Assembly: GCF_014279655.1 (NCBI RefSeq)
Contig: NZ_CP047946.1
Span: forward strand, 496,001 to 560,000
Length of the DNA stretch: 64,000 nt
Source: Synechococcus sp. ROS8604
GTDB taxonomy: Bacteria; Cyanobacteriota; Cyanobacteriia; PCC-6307; Cyanobiaceae
Reading direction: 5' to 3'
Shown here piece by piece: positions 28,898 to 38,710 of the stretch. The notes under the pieces are model-generated. The model worked only from the letters and a program-made list of their open reading frames with translations, did no database searches and was not told the DNA's origin. A program made the position numbers and the translations under genes. The first letter of the stretch is position 1, and every line of letters begins with the position of its first letter.

Positions 28898-28946
28898 CCA
28901 GATGTGGAGCGATCCGAGCAACTTAATCCGGCATCGAGGGATCTCT

Positions 28947-29684
28947 TCAAGGAAGCGTGGAGCCGTCATGGCAGCGCGTCACCCTGCCGGCTCCGCGAAG
29001 TTCGGATCGGTAGTGGCAGGCCACTGGGTGTTGGTCAGAGGGGTGGATGCTGTCGATGCCAATCCCGTTGCGCCCGTGCTCCTGCCCCGAACTATGCATG
29101 TAGCGACCTTGTCCGAGGTGGATGGCCACATGGGTGCAACGCTGTGCCGTGCCAAAAAACAACAAATCTCCAGGGCGCAGCAGTTGAGCATTCCCGGGGC
29201 GGACTGCCACGGGGCTGCAGAACCGTTCCTGTTGGTAAGCATCCCGAGGTAACCAGATGCTTTGGCTGGCAAAGGCGGTTTGTACAAGGCCTGAACAGTC
29301 GAGATCAGGACCGACGGTCCCCCCCCATAGATAGTGATTTGGGATCTGAGCAGCGTCCTTCAGCCAACGAAGCACAAATGGAAGACGCTTTTGGATGCTC
29401 TCTGCATCGAGGAGGCGAGGACGCCAGTTGCTGCGCGCTACGGCCTGACCCTTGAGGTCATCGATGGCCATCCAACAGGGGTATCCATCCTCAAGCAAAG
29501 CTGTTTTGACGCGATGGGCGCTCGCAAGCGGATCGGCCAGAACTCGAAACCCTCTGCCAGCGCACGCTTGCGTCGCTAAGCCGCTGCCATGACTGCGCGC
29601 ATACCCTTGAACATCCACATTCAATGTCCAACAGCTTCCTTTGCTCAGCTGTGCGGGAGTGAGGGCTGTGCCTAGGGTCGGCAT
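28947..29684 (-). CDS. NlpC/P60 family peptidoglycan peptidase
   Basis: The 245-aa protein ends in an NlpC/P60 domain, a cysteine peptidase cleaving peptide stems of peptidoglycan. Cys130 lies in DLDCSGLVQ and His185 in CTHVAIHLG, with PGDLLFFG between and a polar residue region YMHSSG. The N-terminal 85 residues look like the SH3-like half found in cyanobacterial members (GFRVLADPLASAHRV, GYPCWMAIDDL). No signal peptide is obvious. Its ATG is at 29684-29682, almost touching the start of the divergent serine hydrolase. Confidence 0.83.
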   Translation of the reverse strand: MPTLGTALTPAQLSKGSCWTLNVDVQGYARSHGSGLATQACAGRGFRVLADPLASAHRVKTALLEDGYPCWMAIDDLKGQAVARSNWRPRLLDAESIQKRLPFVLRWLKDAAQIPNHYLWGGTVGPDLDCSGLVQTAFASQSIWLPRDAYQQERFCSPVAVRPGNAQLLRPGDLLFFGTAQRCTHVAIHLGQGRYMHSSGQEHGRNGIGIDSIHPSDQHPVACHYRSELRGAGRVTRCHDGSTLP

Positions 29685-30592
29685 TGACTGATGCCTGTGC
29701 TATGGCGTTCTACCGTGCCGAGCCGGCGATGCAGGATTACCTCGTCGGCTTGATCGATCGATTCGCTGAGCAGGGCCGCCCTGGATTGCACGAGCAGATT
29801 GCCGTGAATTGGGTGCGTTACGACCAAGCCAATCTGACGACGGGGAGCGGATTTGGTGCTGCCTGGGCTGATCAGAAACCGCTCTATCCAGCGAGCGTTG
29901 TGAAATTGGTTTATGCCGTTGGGGTTGAGGCTTGGCTGCAAAAGGGTCTCCTTCTGGAAACGGCGGAGTTACGGCGTGCCGTCAACGACATGATCGCTCT
30001 GTCCAGCAACGATGCCACTGGATTGGTGATGGACTATCTAACGGGCACCTCCAGTGGGCCAGACCTGCAGGGCGAAGCATGGGTGAGCTGGCAGCGTCAG
30101 CGTCAATTGGTGAATGAGTGGTTGTTGGATTTTGGCTGGGCTGAGTTTGAACGGGTGAACTGCTGCCAGAAAACCTGGGGGGATGGGCCCTATGGGAGGG
30201 AACAGAGGTTTTATGGCGAGAACAACAGCAACCGCAATGCCTTAACAACTGCCGCCGTCTCTCGGTTGTTAGAGGCGGTGATGACCGACGGCCTGCTCTC
30301 CCCTCCGGCTTGTCAGCGGCTGCGTTCAGCGCTCGCACGCTCTTTAGATCAGGGCGACAGGAGCGCTGATCCTGAAAATCAGGTGGATGGTTTTCTTGGC
30401 GAAGGCCTACCAGAGAACAGCAGGCTATGGAGCAAAGCCGGATGGATGAGTCAGGCCAGGCATGACGCCGCTTGGTGGACTGATCCTGAGGGCATAGCCC
30501 AGATGCTGGTGGTGTTCAGCGTGGGTCCTGAACGTGCCAATGACAACCAGTTTTTGCCGGGGATTGCGAGGGAGTTGGCTGCTTTTCGCTAG
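29684..30592 (+). CDS. Serine hydrolase, class A beta-lactamase-like
   Basis: The 302-aa protein has the penicillin-binding fold signatures: Ser71-x-x-Lys74 in YPASVVKLVY, an SxN-like box in IALSSNDATG, and a KTG-like KAG in LWSKAGWMSQ. Such proteins act on D-Ala peptides or lactams, or on small esters; the activity here is not known. A TTG start at 29684 or ATG at 29702 are both possible; ATG is the safer choice. It diverges from the NlpC/P60 gene with no more than 17 nt between starts, and both may act on the cell wall. Confidence 0.72.
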   Translation: MTDACAMAFYRAEPAMQDYLVGLIDRFAEQGRPGLHEQIAVNWVRYDQANLTTGSGFGAAWADQKPLYPASVVKLVYAVGVEAWLQKGLLLETAELRRAVNDMIALSSNDATGLVMDYLTGTSSGPDLQGEAWVSWQRQRQLVNEWLLDFGWAEFERVNCCQKTWGDGPYGREQRFYGENNSNRNALTTAAVSRLLEAVMTDGLLSPPACQRLRSALARSLDQGDRSADPENQVDGFLGEGLPENSRLWSKAGWMSQARHDAAWWTDPEGIAQMLVVFSVGPERANDNQFLPGIARELAAFR

Positions 30593-31100
30593 GTTTTTTA
30601 AGTCATTATTTGCCTAGATCCGTAGCTCTTGCCTTAGTAAGAAAGAGTGCTGTTGTTGCAGCTTTTAGTTGATATGTGCATCTTTTGAGGTGCTATGGCT
30701 TTGCATTAATTTTGTTTTGATCTCTTGCTTGCCAAGCGCTCATTTGGGTCGATGAAGGTTTTTATTCGACTGGTGATCTAAAAATTAAGTCTTTGATGAA
30801 TCGCAGAGATGTTTGCGGCATGGCAGTGAATCAGGTTGATGCGTGCTAATGGTTATTGCGTAGTCTTGAGGAAAGATTGTCTTTTAGTCCTATTTGCTTG
30901 GGCCTTGGTATGGAGGTTTTGGCTGAACGTTGCCGAATCCTGAAAATCTTTAGAGGCCCTTTAAGGAATTTGAATGACACTTGTTTTTGATCAGAGTGAG
31001 GAATCAATCATGAAGGTGTGAAGTATTTCGTGAGCAATCTCTATGGGTTCCATGTTTGCATTCACAGTCAAGTGAAGTAACAACAGAGAATTGTTTGAAA
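30593..31100. other. AT-rich stretch with no gene
   Basis: About 508 nt with many TTTT, TTAA and AAAT runs, clearly richer in A/T than the rest of the window. All open frames are tiny (for example 9 and 17 codons) and without recognisable sites. It ends at tRNA-Ser. It may be a decayed insertion, a small RNA locus, or a long promoter region. I see no direct repeats of tRNA-Ser, but did not search exhaustively. Confidence 0.6.
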
Positions 31101-31189
31101 CGGAGAGGGAGGGATTCGAACCCTCGACAGAAGTTGCCTCCTGTAACTCCTTAGCAGGGAGCCGCTTTCAACCACTCAGCCACCTCTCC
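31101..31189 (-). tRNA. tRNA-Ser (anticodon GCT)
   Basis: A class II tRNA with acceptor GGAGAGG/CCTCTCC, anticodon loop CTGCTAA (GCT, reading AGC/AGT), a long variable arm as expected for serine, and T loop GGTTCGAATCC. CCA is not encoded. It lies 38 nt past the alr stop on the same strand. Confidence 0.95.
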
Positions 31190-31227
31190 AGCAGCAACAT
31201 CATCTTACCAAGAGGTGTGCCAAATGC

Positions 31228-32409
31228 TCAAATCGCTAAGCGCGGCAAGCGATGTTTGAAACTGCAGAGCACTTCCCAGGGGATTGAATCCGCAAGTTCC
31301 GCCCAGGATCTAGGGCTGATGGTTTGTTCTTCATCACGGCCCAGCAGAGTCACAACATCACCGCTGTCCAAGCCCTGGTGATCCGTTGCATCGAGGATCA
31401 GCTGATCCATGGTGATGGCTCCTACTTGAGGCAGCGAGTGGCCAGCATGTAGGGCGTGGATGCGTCCTGAAAGGCAGCGGCTCACTCCATCGGCATAGCC
31501 GATGCTGACAACGGCCAGACGACTGGGTCGCTGAGTGACAAAGCGGTGCCCATAGCTGACCCCAACCCCTGCAGGGACTTCGCGGATCAGGCTCACTTTG
31601 GCCTTAACGCTCAGCGCAGGCTCCAGGTTGAGAATCCCATCGAGATGTTCGCTGGGGCAGTGACCGTAGAGAGCGAGTCCCACGCGCACAAGGTCGTGGT
31701 GAAGGCGCGAATCCCGCAGGGTCCCCGCTGAGTTGGCGAGATGCCGCTTCAAGGTTGGGCTTCGCAGTTCGCGTGTGATGCTTTCGAAGCGTTCTTCCTG
31801 GAGCGTGGTGACCTGGGCTGCCTGCCCGTCGCGTTCTCCATCCGCTAGGGCTAGGTGGCTGTAAATGCCACAAAGGTGGAGTTGATCCAGCTGTTGGATG
31901 GCGTGGGCCAGCCGGTTGCCCTCTTTCCAGTCACAGCCCAGGCGGGTCATCCCCGTGTCCAGCTTGAGTTGCACGGGGAAACGTCGCCCACTTCTATCTG
32001 CCAGGTTTTGACAGAGCAAGGCCTCACGCATACTGCTGAGGGTGGGCATCAGCCGCCATTGCAGGCAGGCTCTGAGGTCATCGGGCTGGGAGAGATGCCC
32101 CAACACCAGCACCGGCTGATCAAGCCCTGCATTCCGAAGGTCGATTCCCTCCTGGAGTGTGGCGACACCAAAGCTCGTGGCACCACCACGAACAGAGGCT
32201 TTGGCCACGGTTTCTGCTCCGTGGCCATAGCCGTCGGCTTTGACGACAGCCATGAGATCACAGGAAGGACCAAGGTGGCGTTTTAGAGCACGGGCATTCG
32301 CTTCGATGGCAGAGTCCGACACCTCCAGCCAGGCGCGCTGGCGTGGGTTGGTCTCCGTTGGATCCTGAACCCAGGGAGAGTTTTGGTTGTCGGCGATCTG
32401 ATCTCGCAT
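31228..32409 (-). CDS. alr: Alanine racemase
   Basis: A PLP enzyme that makes D-alanine for peptidoglycan. The 393-aa protein has the PLP lysine in LMAVVKADGYGHGAE, the SIGYADGVSR segment and the catalytic tyrosine region VGVSYGHRFV. Length is normal for the family. It is monocistronic or followed by tRNA-Ser on the same strand, and divergent from the HNH gene. Confidence 0.95.
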   Translation of the reverse strand: MRDQIADNQNSPWVQDPTETNPRQRAWLEVSDSAIEANARALKRHLGPSCDLMAVVKADGYGHGAETVAKASVRGGATSFGVATLQEGIDLRNAGLDQPVLVLGHLSQPDDLRACLQWRLMPTLSSMREALLCQNLADRSGRRFPVQLKLDTGMTRLGCDWKEGNRLAHAIQQLDQLHLCGIYSHLALADGERDGQAAQVTTLQEERFESITRELRSPTLKRHLANSAGTLRDSRLHHDLVRVGLALYGHCPSEHLDGILNLEPALSVKAKVSLIREVPAGVGVSYGHRFVTQRPSRLAVVSIGYADGVSRCLSGRIHALHAGHSLPQVGAITMDQLILDATDHQGLDSGDVVTLLGRDEEQTISPRSWAELADSIPWEVLCSFKHRLPRLAI

Positions 32410-32482
32410 GCGAGCAGGGTAGTGAAGATCACAGAGACGTCCCTGTGATTCTCGATAACATTCTTATAACTGGAGGGTTGGA

Positions 32483-32983
32483 ATGGGCCAAGTTCTGGTT
32501 CTCAACGCCTCCTATGAACCCCTGAACATCACAACTTGGCGGCGAGCCATGGTGATGTTGATGAAAGGAAAAGCGGAAGGATTGGAGCACGACGAAAGCA
32601 AGTTGATCCGTCAAGGCACCCATCTGCCGACGGTGATTCGTCTTGTTCAGTTCGTAAGGGTGCCTTTTCGCCAACTTCCTTTGACGCGTCGAAACGTGTT
32701 TCAGAGGGACAACCATTGCTGTCAGTACTGCGGCTCGCGCACGGAGCAGCTCTCGATCGATCACGTCATTCCCCGCAGCCGCGGTGGTGGGGATAGTTGG
32801 GACAACATCACCACCGCTTGCTTGAGCTGCAATGTTCGCAAGGGCAGCCGAACGCCTGAGGAGGCGGGGATGCCCCTCACTCGTGTGCCAAGTCGTCCTC
32901 ATAGCAGTCTCAGCTTTGAAGCCGTACGCCAGATCGACTCTGGTCGCTATCTCGAATGGGCCAAGTATGTGATTGGTGCTTAA
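32483..32983 (+). CDS. HNH endonuclease-fold protein
   Basis: The 166-aa protein starts MGQVLVLNASYEPLN and carries an HNH module with zinc cysteines C80-x2-C83 and C113-x2-C116, the active His94 in SIDHVIPRSRGG, and DNITTACLSCN. This family of stand-alone HNH proteins is widespread in cyanobacteria and other bacteria as a chromosomal gene and is not part of a phage or intron here. The target is unknown. The stop lies 11 nt from the convergent prfA stop. Confidence 0.85.
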   Translation: MGQVLVLNASYEPLNITTWRRAMVMLMKGKAEGLEHDESKLIRQGTHLPTVIRLVQFVRVPFRQLPLTRRNVFQRDNHCCQYCGSRTEQLSIDHVIPRSRGGGDSWDNITTACLSCNVRKGSRTPEEAGMPLTRVPSRPHSSLSFEAVRQIDSGRYLEWAKYVIGA

Positions 32984-32994
32984 TCGATCTCTGT

Positions 32995-34089
32995 TCAATC
33001 AGCCTGTTCGCTGAGGTCGGCGAGTTTGCCTCGCTGTTCTTCGGCGATGCAGGCATCGATGACATCATCCATTTGACCCTCCAGAACGGGATCAAGGCTG
33101 AAGTTGCGTCCGAGCCGGTGATCTGTCATCCGGTTGTCTTTGGCGTTGTAAGTGCGGATTTTTTCACTGCGATCCCCCGTGCCCACTTGGGCGCGCCTAG
33201 CTGATCGTTCGCTGGCATTGGCCTCAGCAAGTTGGCGTTCGTAGAGCTTGGCGCGCAGAATCTCAAGGGCGCGTTCGCGGTTTTGCATTTGCGAGCGCTC
33301 TTGGGTGCAAAACACCCTGATGCCGGTTGGTTTGTGCATCAGGTCAACCGCCGTCTCGACTTTGTTGACGTTTTGGCCGCCGGCGCCGCCCGACCTGGCG
33401 GTGCTGATGTCCAGGTCGCGAGGGTCGATCTCCACTTCAACCGGATCAGCCTCTGGCATCACGGCAACCGTGGCCGTCGAGGTGTGAACCCGTCCTTGGG
33501 ATTCTGTGGAGGGCACCCTTTGCACCCGATGCACGCCGGCTTCAAATTTCAGTTCGCTGAAGACGGCATCCCCCTTCACCGAAAGAATCAATTCTTTGTA
33601 GCCACCTAAATCAGCTTCGTTCGCGCTGACCGGTTTCACACTCCATCCCCGTCGATTGCTGAAGCGCTCATACATGCGCGCTAAGTCTCCAGCCCAAAGA
33701 CAGGCTTCATCTCCACCTGCCCCAGCACGGATTTCCAGCATCACGCTGCGCTCGTCTCTGGGATCCTTTGGCAACAAAGCCAGGGTGATCCTTTGAATCA
33801 GATCGGCATGGTGGCGATCGAGTTCTTGAAGCTCTTGTTGGGCCAACTCTTCCATGGCTGCATCGCCACGGCTTTCTTTCAGCAGGCTTTTGGCTTGAAC
33901 TTGCTCGGCTTCTACCTTCTGAAGGCTGGTGTAATCGAGAACCAGAGGTTCAAGCCGTGAACGCTCACGGGCAATGGTTTCTAGCCGCTGTGGGTCAGCG
34001 GCCACATCGGGATCTGCCAGCTGTCGCTCCAAATTGTGGAAGCTGCTGGTTGCCGCTTCCAAGCGACTGATCAGAGTTGTTGTGTCCAT
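32995..34089 (-). CDS. prfA: Peptide chain release factor 1
   Basis: RF1 reads UAA and UAG and releases the peptide. The 364-aa protein has GGQ in [16 protein letters not shown], the PxT-type codon reader in [15 protein letters not shown], and the family [12 protein letters not shown] segment. It is the last gene of the long minus-strand ribosomal run but is set off from rpmE by an intrinsic terminator, so it probably also has its own promoter. Confidence 0.97.
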   Translation of the reverse strand: MDTTTLISRLEAATSSFHNLERQLADPDVAADPQRLETIARERSRLEPLVLDYTSLQKVEAEQVQAKSLLKESRGDAAMEELAQQELQELDRHHADLIQRITLALLPKDPRDERSVMLEIRAGAGGDEACLWAGDLARMYERFSNRRGWSVKPVSANEADLGGYKELILSVKGDAVFSELKFEAGVHRVQRVPSTESQGRVHTSTATVAVMPEADPVEVEIDPRDLDISTARSGGAGGQNVNKVETAVDLMHKPTGIRVFCTQERSQMQNRERALEILRAKLYERQLAEANASERSARRAQVGTGDRSEKIRTYNAKDNRMTDHRLGRNFSLDPVLEGQMDDVIDACIAEEQRGKLADLSEQAD

Positions 34090-34109
34090 CCCCTCAGGGA
34101 GCAGTAATC

Positions 34110-34148
34110 AAAAAACCCCCAAGCGCAGACAGGTTCTGCGAGAGGAGG
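34110..34148 (-). terminator. Intrinsic terminator behind rpmE
   Basis: On the minus strand a stem CGCAGA/TCTGCG with a 5-nt loop sits inside an outer CCTCC/GGGGG pairing separated by a 3 x 3 internal loop, followed by six T residues. It is 42 nt past the rpmE stop and 21 nt before prfA, and likely ends the large ribosomal transcript. Confidence 0.75.
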
Positions 34149-34190
34149 CTGGGCTCACGAGTTCCGGGAACTGATGGGCGTTATGAGCGC

Positions 34191-34457
34191 TCAGGACTCT
34201 TTAGAAGGCTCGTCTTTGGCGTCCTTTGTCTCGGAGGTGGTGTTATTAACACTGCCCATGCCGTATTTGCGCATGAATCGATCCACACGGCCTTCGGTGT
34301 CGAGAATCTTCTGCGTGCCTGTAAAGAATGGATGGTTTCCACTCCAGACATCGACATTGATTTCAGGCTGGGTGGAGCCGGTGGTCATGACAACTTCACC
34401 GTTGCAAATCACCTTTGCATCCGGATACCAGGTTGGGTGAATGTCGGGCTTAGGCAT
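34191..34457 (-). CDS. rpmE: Ribosomal protein L31, zinc-free type
   Basis: L31 bridges the two subunits. The 88-aa protein starts MPKPDIHPTWYPDAKV and has the family GNHPFFTG and VDRFMRKYG segments. Only one cysteine (VICNGE) remains of the four zinc ligands of the C+ form, so it is the zinc-independent kind. The C-terminal 20 residues are a charged extension. Confidence 0.95.
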   Translation of the reverse strand: MPKPDIHPTWYPDAKVICNGEVVMTTGSTQPEINVDVWSGNHPFFTGTQKILDTEGRVDRFMRKYGMGSVNNTTSETKDAKDEPSKES

Positions 34458-34488
34458 GGGAACAAAAAAATGGGTGATCTGGTGAAAA

Positions 34489-34896
34489 TCAGCGCTTGGA
34501 GAACTGAGGCGCTTTACGTGCCTTCTTCAGTCCGTACTTGCGACGTTCCTTCGCACGAGGATCTCGGCTGAGATGACCTTCGGTTTTCAGTGGCTTGCGG
34601 TTATCGACCGAGAGTTCGCAGAGTGCTCGTGCAGCTCCTTGCTTGATGGCATCCGCCTGACCTGTCAGGCCACCACCGCGCACGTTCACAAGAACGTCGT
34701 ACTCGGTGCTGAGTCCCAGGGTCTGAAGAGGGGCTTTCACCGCAGCCAAGTAGGCGGGGTTGTAATTCAGATAGTTGTCGCCAGGGCGCCCGTTAATGGT
34801 GATCGTGCCATTGCCGGGAACCAAGCGAACACGGGCGACAGAGGTCTTGCGGCGACCTGTGCCCCAATAAACGACGGCGTTGTTTGAGCTACTCAT
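34489..34896 (-). CDS. rpsI: Ribosomal protein S9
   Basis: S9 reaches the P-site tRNA with its C-terminal tail. The 135-aa protein has [33 protein letters not shown] and the basic end [12 protein letters not shown] that touches tRNA. Its ATG overlaps the rplM stop as ATGA, which suggests coupled translation. Confidence 0.97.
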   Translation of the reverse strand: MSSSNNAVVYWGTGRRKTSVARVRLVPGNGTITINGRPGDNYLNYNPAYLAAVKAPLQTLGLSTEYDVLVNVRGGGLTGQADAIKQGAARALCELSVDNRKPLKTEGHLSRDPRAKERRKYGLKKARKAPQFSKR

Positions 34897-35345
34897 TGTG
34901 CGGAAGCGGCAGGGTCGAGCTGGAGGGTCTTGGGTTGCTGGGCGGCATGGGGATGCTCGGTGCCCTTGTAAACCTTGAGTTTGCGGAACAACTGGCGGCC
35001 CAGGGCGTTGTGGGGAAGCATCCCTTTGATCGCTTTCTCAACGATGCGCTCTGGAAGACGCTCCTGGAGGTGCTCGAAGGTTTCCACCTTCATGCCACCT
35101 GGACGGCCTGAGTGACGGCGATACAGCTTCTGCTGGGGTTTCTTGCCTGAAACTCGGATTTTGTCCGCATTCACCACGATGACAAAATCGCCAGTGTCGA
35201 GGTGAGGAGTGAAGCTGGCTTTGTTTTTTCCACGCAGCACAGCAGCCACTTCAGTCGCTAGGCGACCGAGGGTTTGATTCTCTGCGTCAACCAGATACCA
35301 CTGGCGGTCGATCGAATCAATGGAGGGAACGGAGGTCTTGTTCAT
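34893..35345 (-). CDS. rplM: Ribosomal protein L13
   Basis: An early 50S assembly protein. The 150-aa sequence has [32 protein letters not shown] and the [16 protein letters not shown] signature. It starts about 169 nt after truA; this gap has a 10-bp hairpin, perhaps part of an L13 leader. rpsI follows with overlap. Confidence 0.97.
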   Translation of the reverse strand: MNKTSVPSIDSIDRQWYLVDAENQTLGRLATEVAAVLRGKNKASFTPHLDTGDFVIVVNADKIRVSGKKPQQKLYRRHSGRPGGMKVETFEHLQERLPERIVEKAIKGMLPHNALGRQLFRKLKVYKGTEHPHAAQQPKTLQLDPAASAQ

Positions 35346-35404
35346 CGCGCCGGCATGCCGGTTCTCGTATACCCCGTCGCAAGCGGCGGAGCTGGGCAGG
35401 GAGC

Positions 35405-35428
35405 ATCAGATCACTTGAGTGATCTGAT
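35405..35428 (-). promoter_or_regulatory. Hairpin in the truA-rplM gap
   Basis: ATCAGATCAC pairs perfectly with GTGATCTGAT around the loop TTGA. It lies 60 nt before the rplM start and 87 nt past the truA stop. No T-run follows, so attenuation, leader control of L13-S9 synthesis or mRNA processing are possible. The structure is seen; the role is inferred. Confidence 0.55.
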
Positions 35429-35514
35429 CAAAGCTCAAAGATCGAGTTTACCTTGTCACTGGTCTTGGTTTTTGATTCCTAGACCGGGGCAGCGGGCTTC
35501 CTCAGGCAATGGGC

Positions 35515-36414
35515 TTATTGGTTTTGCGGCCAAGGCGGAGGATCCGGAGGAGGATCGCACGTCGCCAAAGCAAACCGCGGTTGGCAATCGTACCAGCCAC
35601 CTTTGCTGAATAGATCCTCCGGGTATCCAGCTCTCAGCAGGCAGAGGCCATGGGGTGGGGCGGCTTCTCGCACTTCGTCTCGACGACGTTTCCGCCAGCG
35701 CTGTTCAAATCTTTGTGGGGTGAGGCGGTGTTCGCCGACGGAGATGAGTTGCCCCATCAGGAGTCGAACCATTCCATAGAGGAAGCCGCTGGCCTGAATC
35801 TCCACGCATAAGAGATCGCCGTCTCGTTCAATGTTGACGTCTTGGATGGTTGTCCTTGAGTGAGATCGGCGGCTGCCTGCGCGTTGAAAGGCAGCGAAAT
35901 CATGCTCTCCTTTCAATGCAGAGAGCGCGTGCGCCATCGCTTGCTCATCGAGTCGCCTCTGGTAGCGATGCCAACTCCAGGGAGCCAAAAATAAATTGGG
36001 CCTGCGGCCGTTATAAATCGTGTATCGGTAGCGCCGATAGATGGCCGAATAGCAAGCATGCCAACTCAGAGGGCGCTCGATGGCTTCGCGCACACGGATG
36101 CTCCCAGGCAGGCGCCCATTCAGTGCTGGTGCCCAGCGACTCGCTGGTATCGGGCCACTGCAGTCAAAGTGGACAACTTGGCCTGAAGCATGAACACCGG
36201 CATCGGTTCGCCCCGCGGCGATGGCCTTCACGGGTCGGTGTGGATCGAGGGCTGCAATGGCTTTTTCCAGAACGGCCTGCACGCTCTGACCCCGTCCTTG
36301 GGTCTGACGCTGCCAACCACAAAAAAAAGATCCCTCGTACTGCAAGCTGATCGCAATTCTCTGAAGAATTGGACTTTCAGCCTCAGACGAGGGATTTGGG
36401 GCCACAGGCAACAC
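35515..36414 (-). CDS. truA: tRNA pseudouridine(38-40) synthase
   Basis: TruA modifies U38-U40 in the anticodon stem. The 299-aa protein has [12 protein letters not shown], the catalytic aspartate in [18 protein letters not shown] and the [13 protein letters not shown] segment. It lies between rplQ and rplM, the usual position in cyanobacteria, and all genes point the same way. Confidence 0.96.
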   Translation of the reverse strand: MLPVAPNPSSEAESPILQRIAISLQYEGSFFCGWQRQTQGRGQSVQAVLEKAIAALDPHRPVKAIAAGRTDAGVHASGQVVHFDCSGPIPASRWAPALNGRLPGSIRVREAIERPLSWHACYSAIYRRYRYTIYNGRRPNLFLAPWSWHRYQRRLDEQAMAHALSALKGEHDFAAFQRAGSRRSHSRTTIQDVNIERDGDLLCVEIQASGFLYGMVRLLMGQLISVGEHRLTPQRFEQRWRKRRRDEVREAAPPHGLCLLRAGYPEDLFSKGGWYDCQPRFALATCDPPPDPPPWPQNQ

Positions 36415-36440
36415 GGATGAAGCTGTGTTGATTGGGTGAA

Positions 36441-36791
36441 TCAGACCAGCTCAATAATGGCCATCTCAGCGTTGTCGCCACGCCGAGGCACCGTGCGGGT
36501 GATGCGGGTGTATCCGCCGTTCCGATCCCCGTAGCGTGTTGGTGCCTTGTCGAAGAGGGCGTGGACCAACTGCTTGTCGTAGACATAGCCCAGAACGCGA
36601 CGCCTTGAGGCGAGACTTCCGTTCTTGGCCAACGTGATCATCCTCTCGGCTTCATCACGCAGAGCCTTGGCTCTCGCTTTGGTTGTCGTCACCCGGCCTT
36701 CGCGGATGAGCTGTGTTGTGAGTCCGCGAAGCAACGCCTTGCGTTGGTCAGCCGGGCGGCCCAGCAGGGGAACTCGACATTGGTGGCGCAT
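36441..36791 (-). CDS. rplQ: Ribosomal protein L17
   Basis: A 50S protein near the exit tunnel. The 116-aa sequence starts [20 protein letters not shown] and shows the conserved [18 protein letters not shown] and [12 protein letters not shown]. It directly follows rpoA (31 nt), as in the alpha operon. Confidence 0.97.
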   Translation of the reverse strand: MRHQCRVPLLGRPADQRKALLRGLTTQLIREGRVTTTKARAKALRDEAERMITLAKNGSLASRRRVLGYVYDKQLVHALFDKAPTRYGDRNGGYTRITRTVPRRGDNAEMAIIELV

Positions 36792-36822
36792 GGTTCTAAG
36801 AGAAAACTGAGGGAAGTAGGGG

Positions 36823-37761
36823 TCAGACGCTAGTGCGACTTTGGGGGATCGAAATGCCGATGCGCTCGAGGGCTTCGATCACTTCATCAGCTGACTTCGA
36901 GCCAAAGTTTTTGATCTCAAGAAGATCTTCGTAACTGAAACCCATCAGGTCAGAGACTGAATTCACCTGGGCGCGCTTAAGACAGTTGTAAGCCCGAACA
37001 GAAAGATTAAGCTCTTCGAGGGGGATTTGAGCTTCGGCAGAAGGCTCAGGCTCTAGCCCTGGCTCTTCCACCATGGTGACGGTGGCAAGAGGCTGGAACA
37101 GCTCAATGAGCTGATTGGCAGCCTGGGCAATCGCATCATCCGGGGTCATCGATCCATCGGTCACGACTTCCATGCGGAGTCGTTCGCGGGCAGATCCACC
37201 TTCGGCAACAGCGGTTTCATCCGTCGAGAAATTCACGCGATGAACAGGCATAAACACAGCATCGATCTGAAGTAGATCAATGGCGCTCGTGTCTTCGTTA
37301 TGGCGATCAACAGGGCGATAGCCGACGCCGCGCTCAACATGAACTTCCAGTTCAAGGTTGTGCCCTTCGCTGACAGTGGCGATCGGACGCTCACCATCCA
37401 CCACTTGCACTTGGGATGAGAACTGCAGGTCCTTGGCTTTTACGGTTGCAGGTCCCGAGACGATCAGACGGCCGATTTCCAGTTCGTCTGTACGACTATT
37501 AACCGTGAGCTGCTTGCAGTTGAGGAGAATGTCGAGCACGTCTTCGCGCACACCTGGAATGGTGGCGTATTCGTGATTAACTCCAGCAATGCGGACAGCG
37601 GTAACGGCTGTGCCCTCGAGGTTGCCCATGAGCATCCGTCGGAGGGAGTTCCCGAGAGTCGTTGCTTGACCACGCTCGAGGGGACCGATGAGAAAAACAC
37701 CGGTCTGCGAGCGATCATCTGTGATCTGATGCTCGATACGGTCGATCTGGTATTGCAACAC
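36823..37761 (-). CDS. rpoA: RNA polymerase alpha subunit
   Basis: The alpha dimer nucleates polymerase assembly and its C-terminal domain contacts UP elements and regulators. The 312-aa protein has the N-terminal domain ([17 protein letters not shown], about 1-225), a short acidic proline-rich linker, and the C-terminal domain with [19 protein letters not shown] and [13 protein letters not shown]. It sits between rpsK and rplQ. Confidence 0.98.
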   Translation of the reverse strand: MLQYQIDRIEHQITDDRSQTGVFLIGPLERGQATTLGNSLRRMLMGNLEGTAVTAVRIAGVNHEYATIPGVREDVLDILLNCKQLTVNSRTDELEIGRLIVSGPATVKAKDLQFSSQVQVVDGERPIATVSEGHNLELEVHVERGVGYRPVDRHNEDTSAIDLLQIDAVFMPVHRVNFSTDETAVAEGGSARERLRMEVVTDGSMTPDDAIAQAANQLIELFQPLATVTMVEEPGLEPEPSAEAQIPLEELNLSVRAYNCLKRAQVNSVSDLMGFSYEDLLEIKNFGSKSADEVIEALERIGISIPQSRTSV

Positions 37762-37811
37762 GGGCTGAAGCGGAGAGAGTGAAGTGGGCCTGGGCTAATT
37801 CGCTGAGATCT

Positions 37812-38204
37812 TCAGACACGACGCCGCTTGGAGCGGCGGCACCCGTTGTGAGGTAGGGGAGTGACATCGCGGATCAGGGTGATCTCCAAGCCAGCAACTT
37901 GAAGAGCGCGTATGGCTGTTTCCCGTCCGGAACCAGGTCCACGGACAAGGACTTCAATTTGACGCATGCCTTGCTCGAGAGCGCGGCGAGCGGCAGCTTC
38001 TGCTGCGGTCTGTGCAGCAAACGGGGTGCCCTTGCGAGCCCCTTTAAACCCACTGGCTCCAGCAGACGACCAGGAGATAACTTCTCCTGTGGTGTCTGTA
38101 ATGGACACGATCGTGTTGTTGAACGTGCTTTGAATGTGGGCAACTCCGTTGGGGACGTTGCGTTTGGCCTTTTTGGGGCCTGATTTCTTTGCGGGCTTGG
38201 CCAT
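37812..38204 (-). CDS. rpsK: Ribosomal protein S11
   Basis: A 30S platform protein near the Shine-Dalgarno helix. The 130-aa sequence has [37 protein letters not shown] and the C-terminal [18 protein letters not shown], all diagnostic. It follows rpsM by 66 nt and precedes rpoA. Confidence 0.98.
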
Positions 38205-38270
38205 GGGCTAGAGCCTGAGGGGGGTAGGGCTGTAATGAATGAAGAGAGAGACCGATTGAATCGGGCAGGC

Positions 38271-38636
38271 TTATTTCTTCTTGCCGGCCACGGTCTTCCT
38301 GGCGCCACGGCGGGTGCGGGCGTTGGTGCGGGTGCGTTGACCGCGCACGGGAAGGCTCATTCGATGACGACGCCCACGCAGGCAACCAATGTCTTGCAGG
38401 CGCTTGAGGGCCATGCCCTCTTGACGCCGTAGATCTCCCTCGATTGTGAAGGACTCAGTGGCGTTGCGCAGTTTCTGCACATCATTGTCCTCGAGATCCT
38501 TCACGCGGATGTCAGGGTTGACTCCGGCTTTGGTGAGGATGGTCTTGGCCCGAGTTGAGCCGATTCCGTAGATGTAAGTAAGTGCGACTTCGATCCGCTT
38601 GTCGCGGGGAATGTCAACACCAGCAATCCTTGCCAC
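38271..38636 (-). CDS. rpsM: Ribosomal protein S13
   Basis: S13 forms bridges to the 50S subunit. The 121-aa protein starts [17 protein letters not shown], has [14 protein letters not shown] and the C-terminal [19 protein letters not shown]. It follows rpmJ as in the bacterial alpha operon. Confidence 0.98.
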   Translation of the reverse strand: MARIAGVDIPRDKRIEVALTYIYGIGSTRAKTILTKAGVNPDIRVKDLEDNDVQKLRNATESFTIEGDLRRQEGMALKRLQDIGCLRGRRHRMSLPVRGQRTRTNARTRRGARKTVAGKKK

Positions 38637-38710
38637 TGAGCAAATAATCGAGGGGGAACAGTTGCCGCCTGTTGGCAGCGAATGATGCGGTCAGAGTATG
38701 GAGCGAGGGA

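Noticed and set aside
28904-29455. A 183-codon frame opposite the NlpC/P60 gene
   Set aside because: The minus strand carries an intact catalytic Cys/His domain; the plus frame has no family pattern.
32483-32983. HNH protein as part of a homing element or restriction system
   Set aside because: No intron, intein, methyltransferase or mobile genes are nearby; this stand-alone family is common in bacterial chromosomes.
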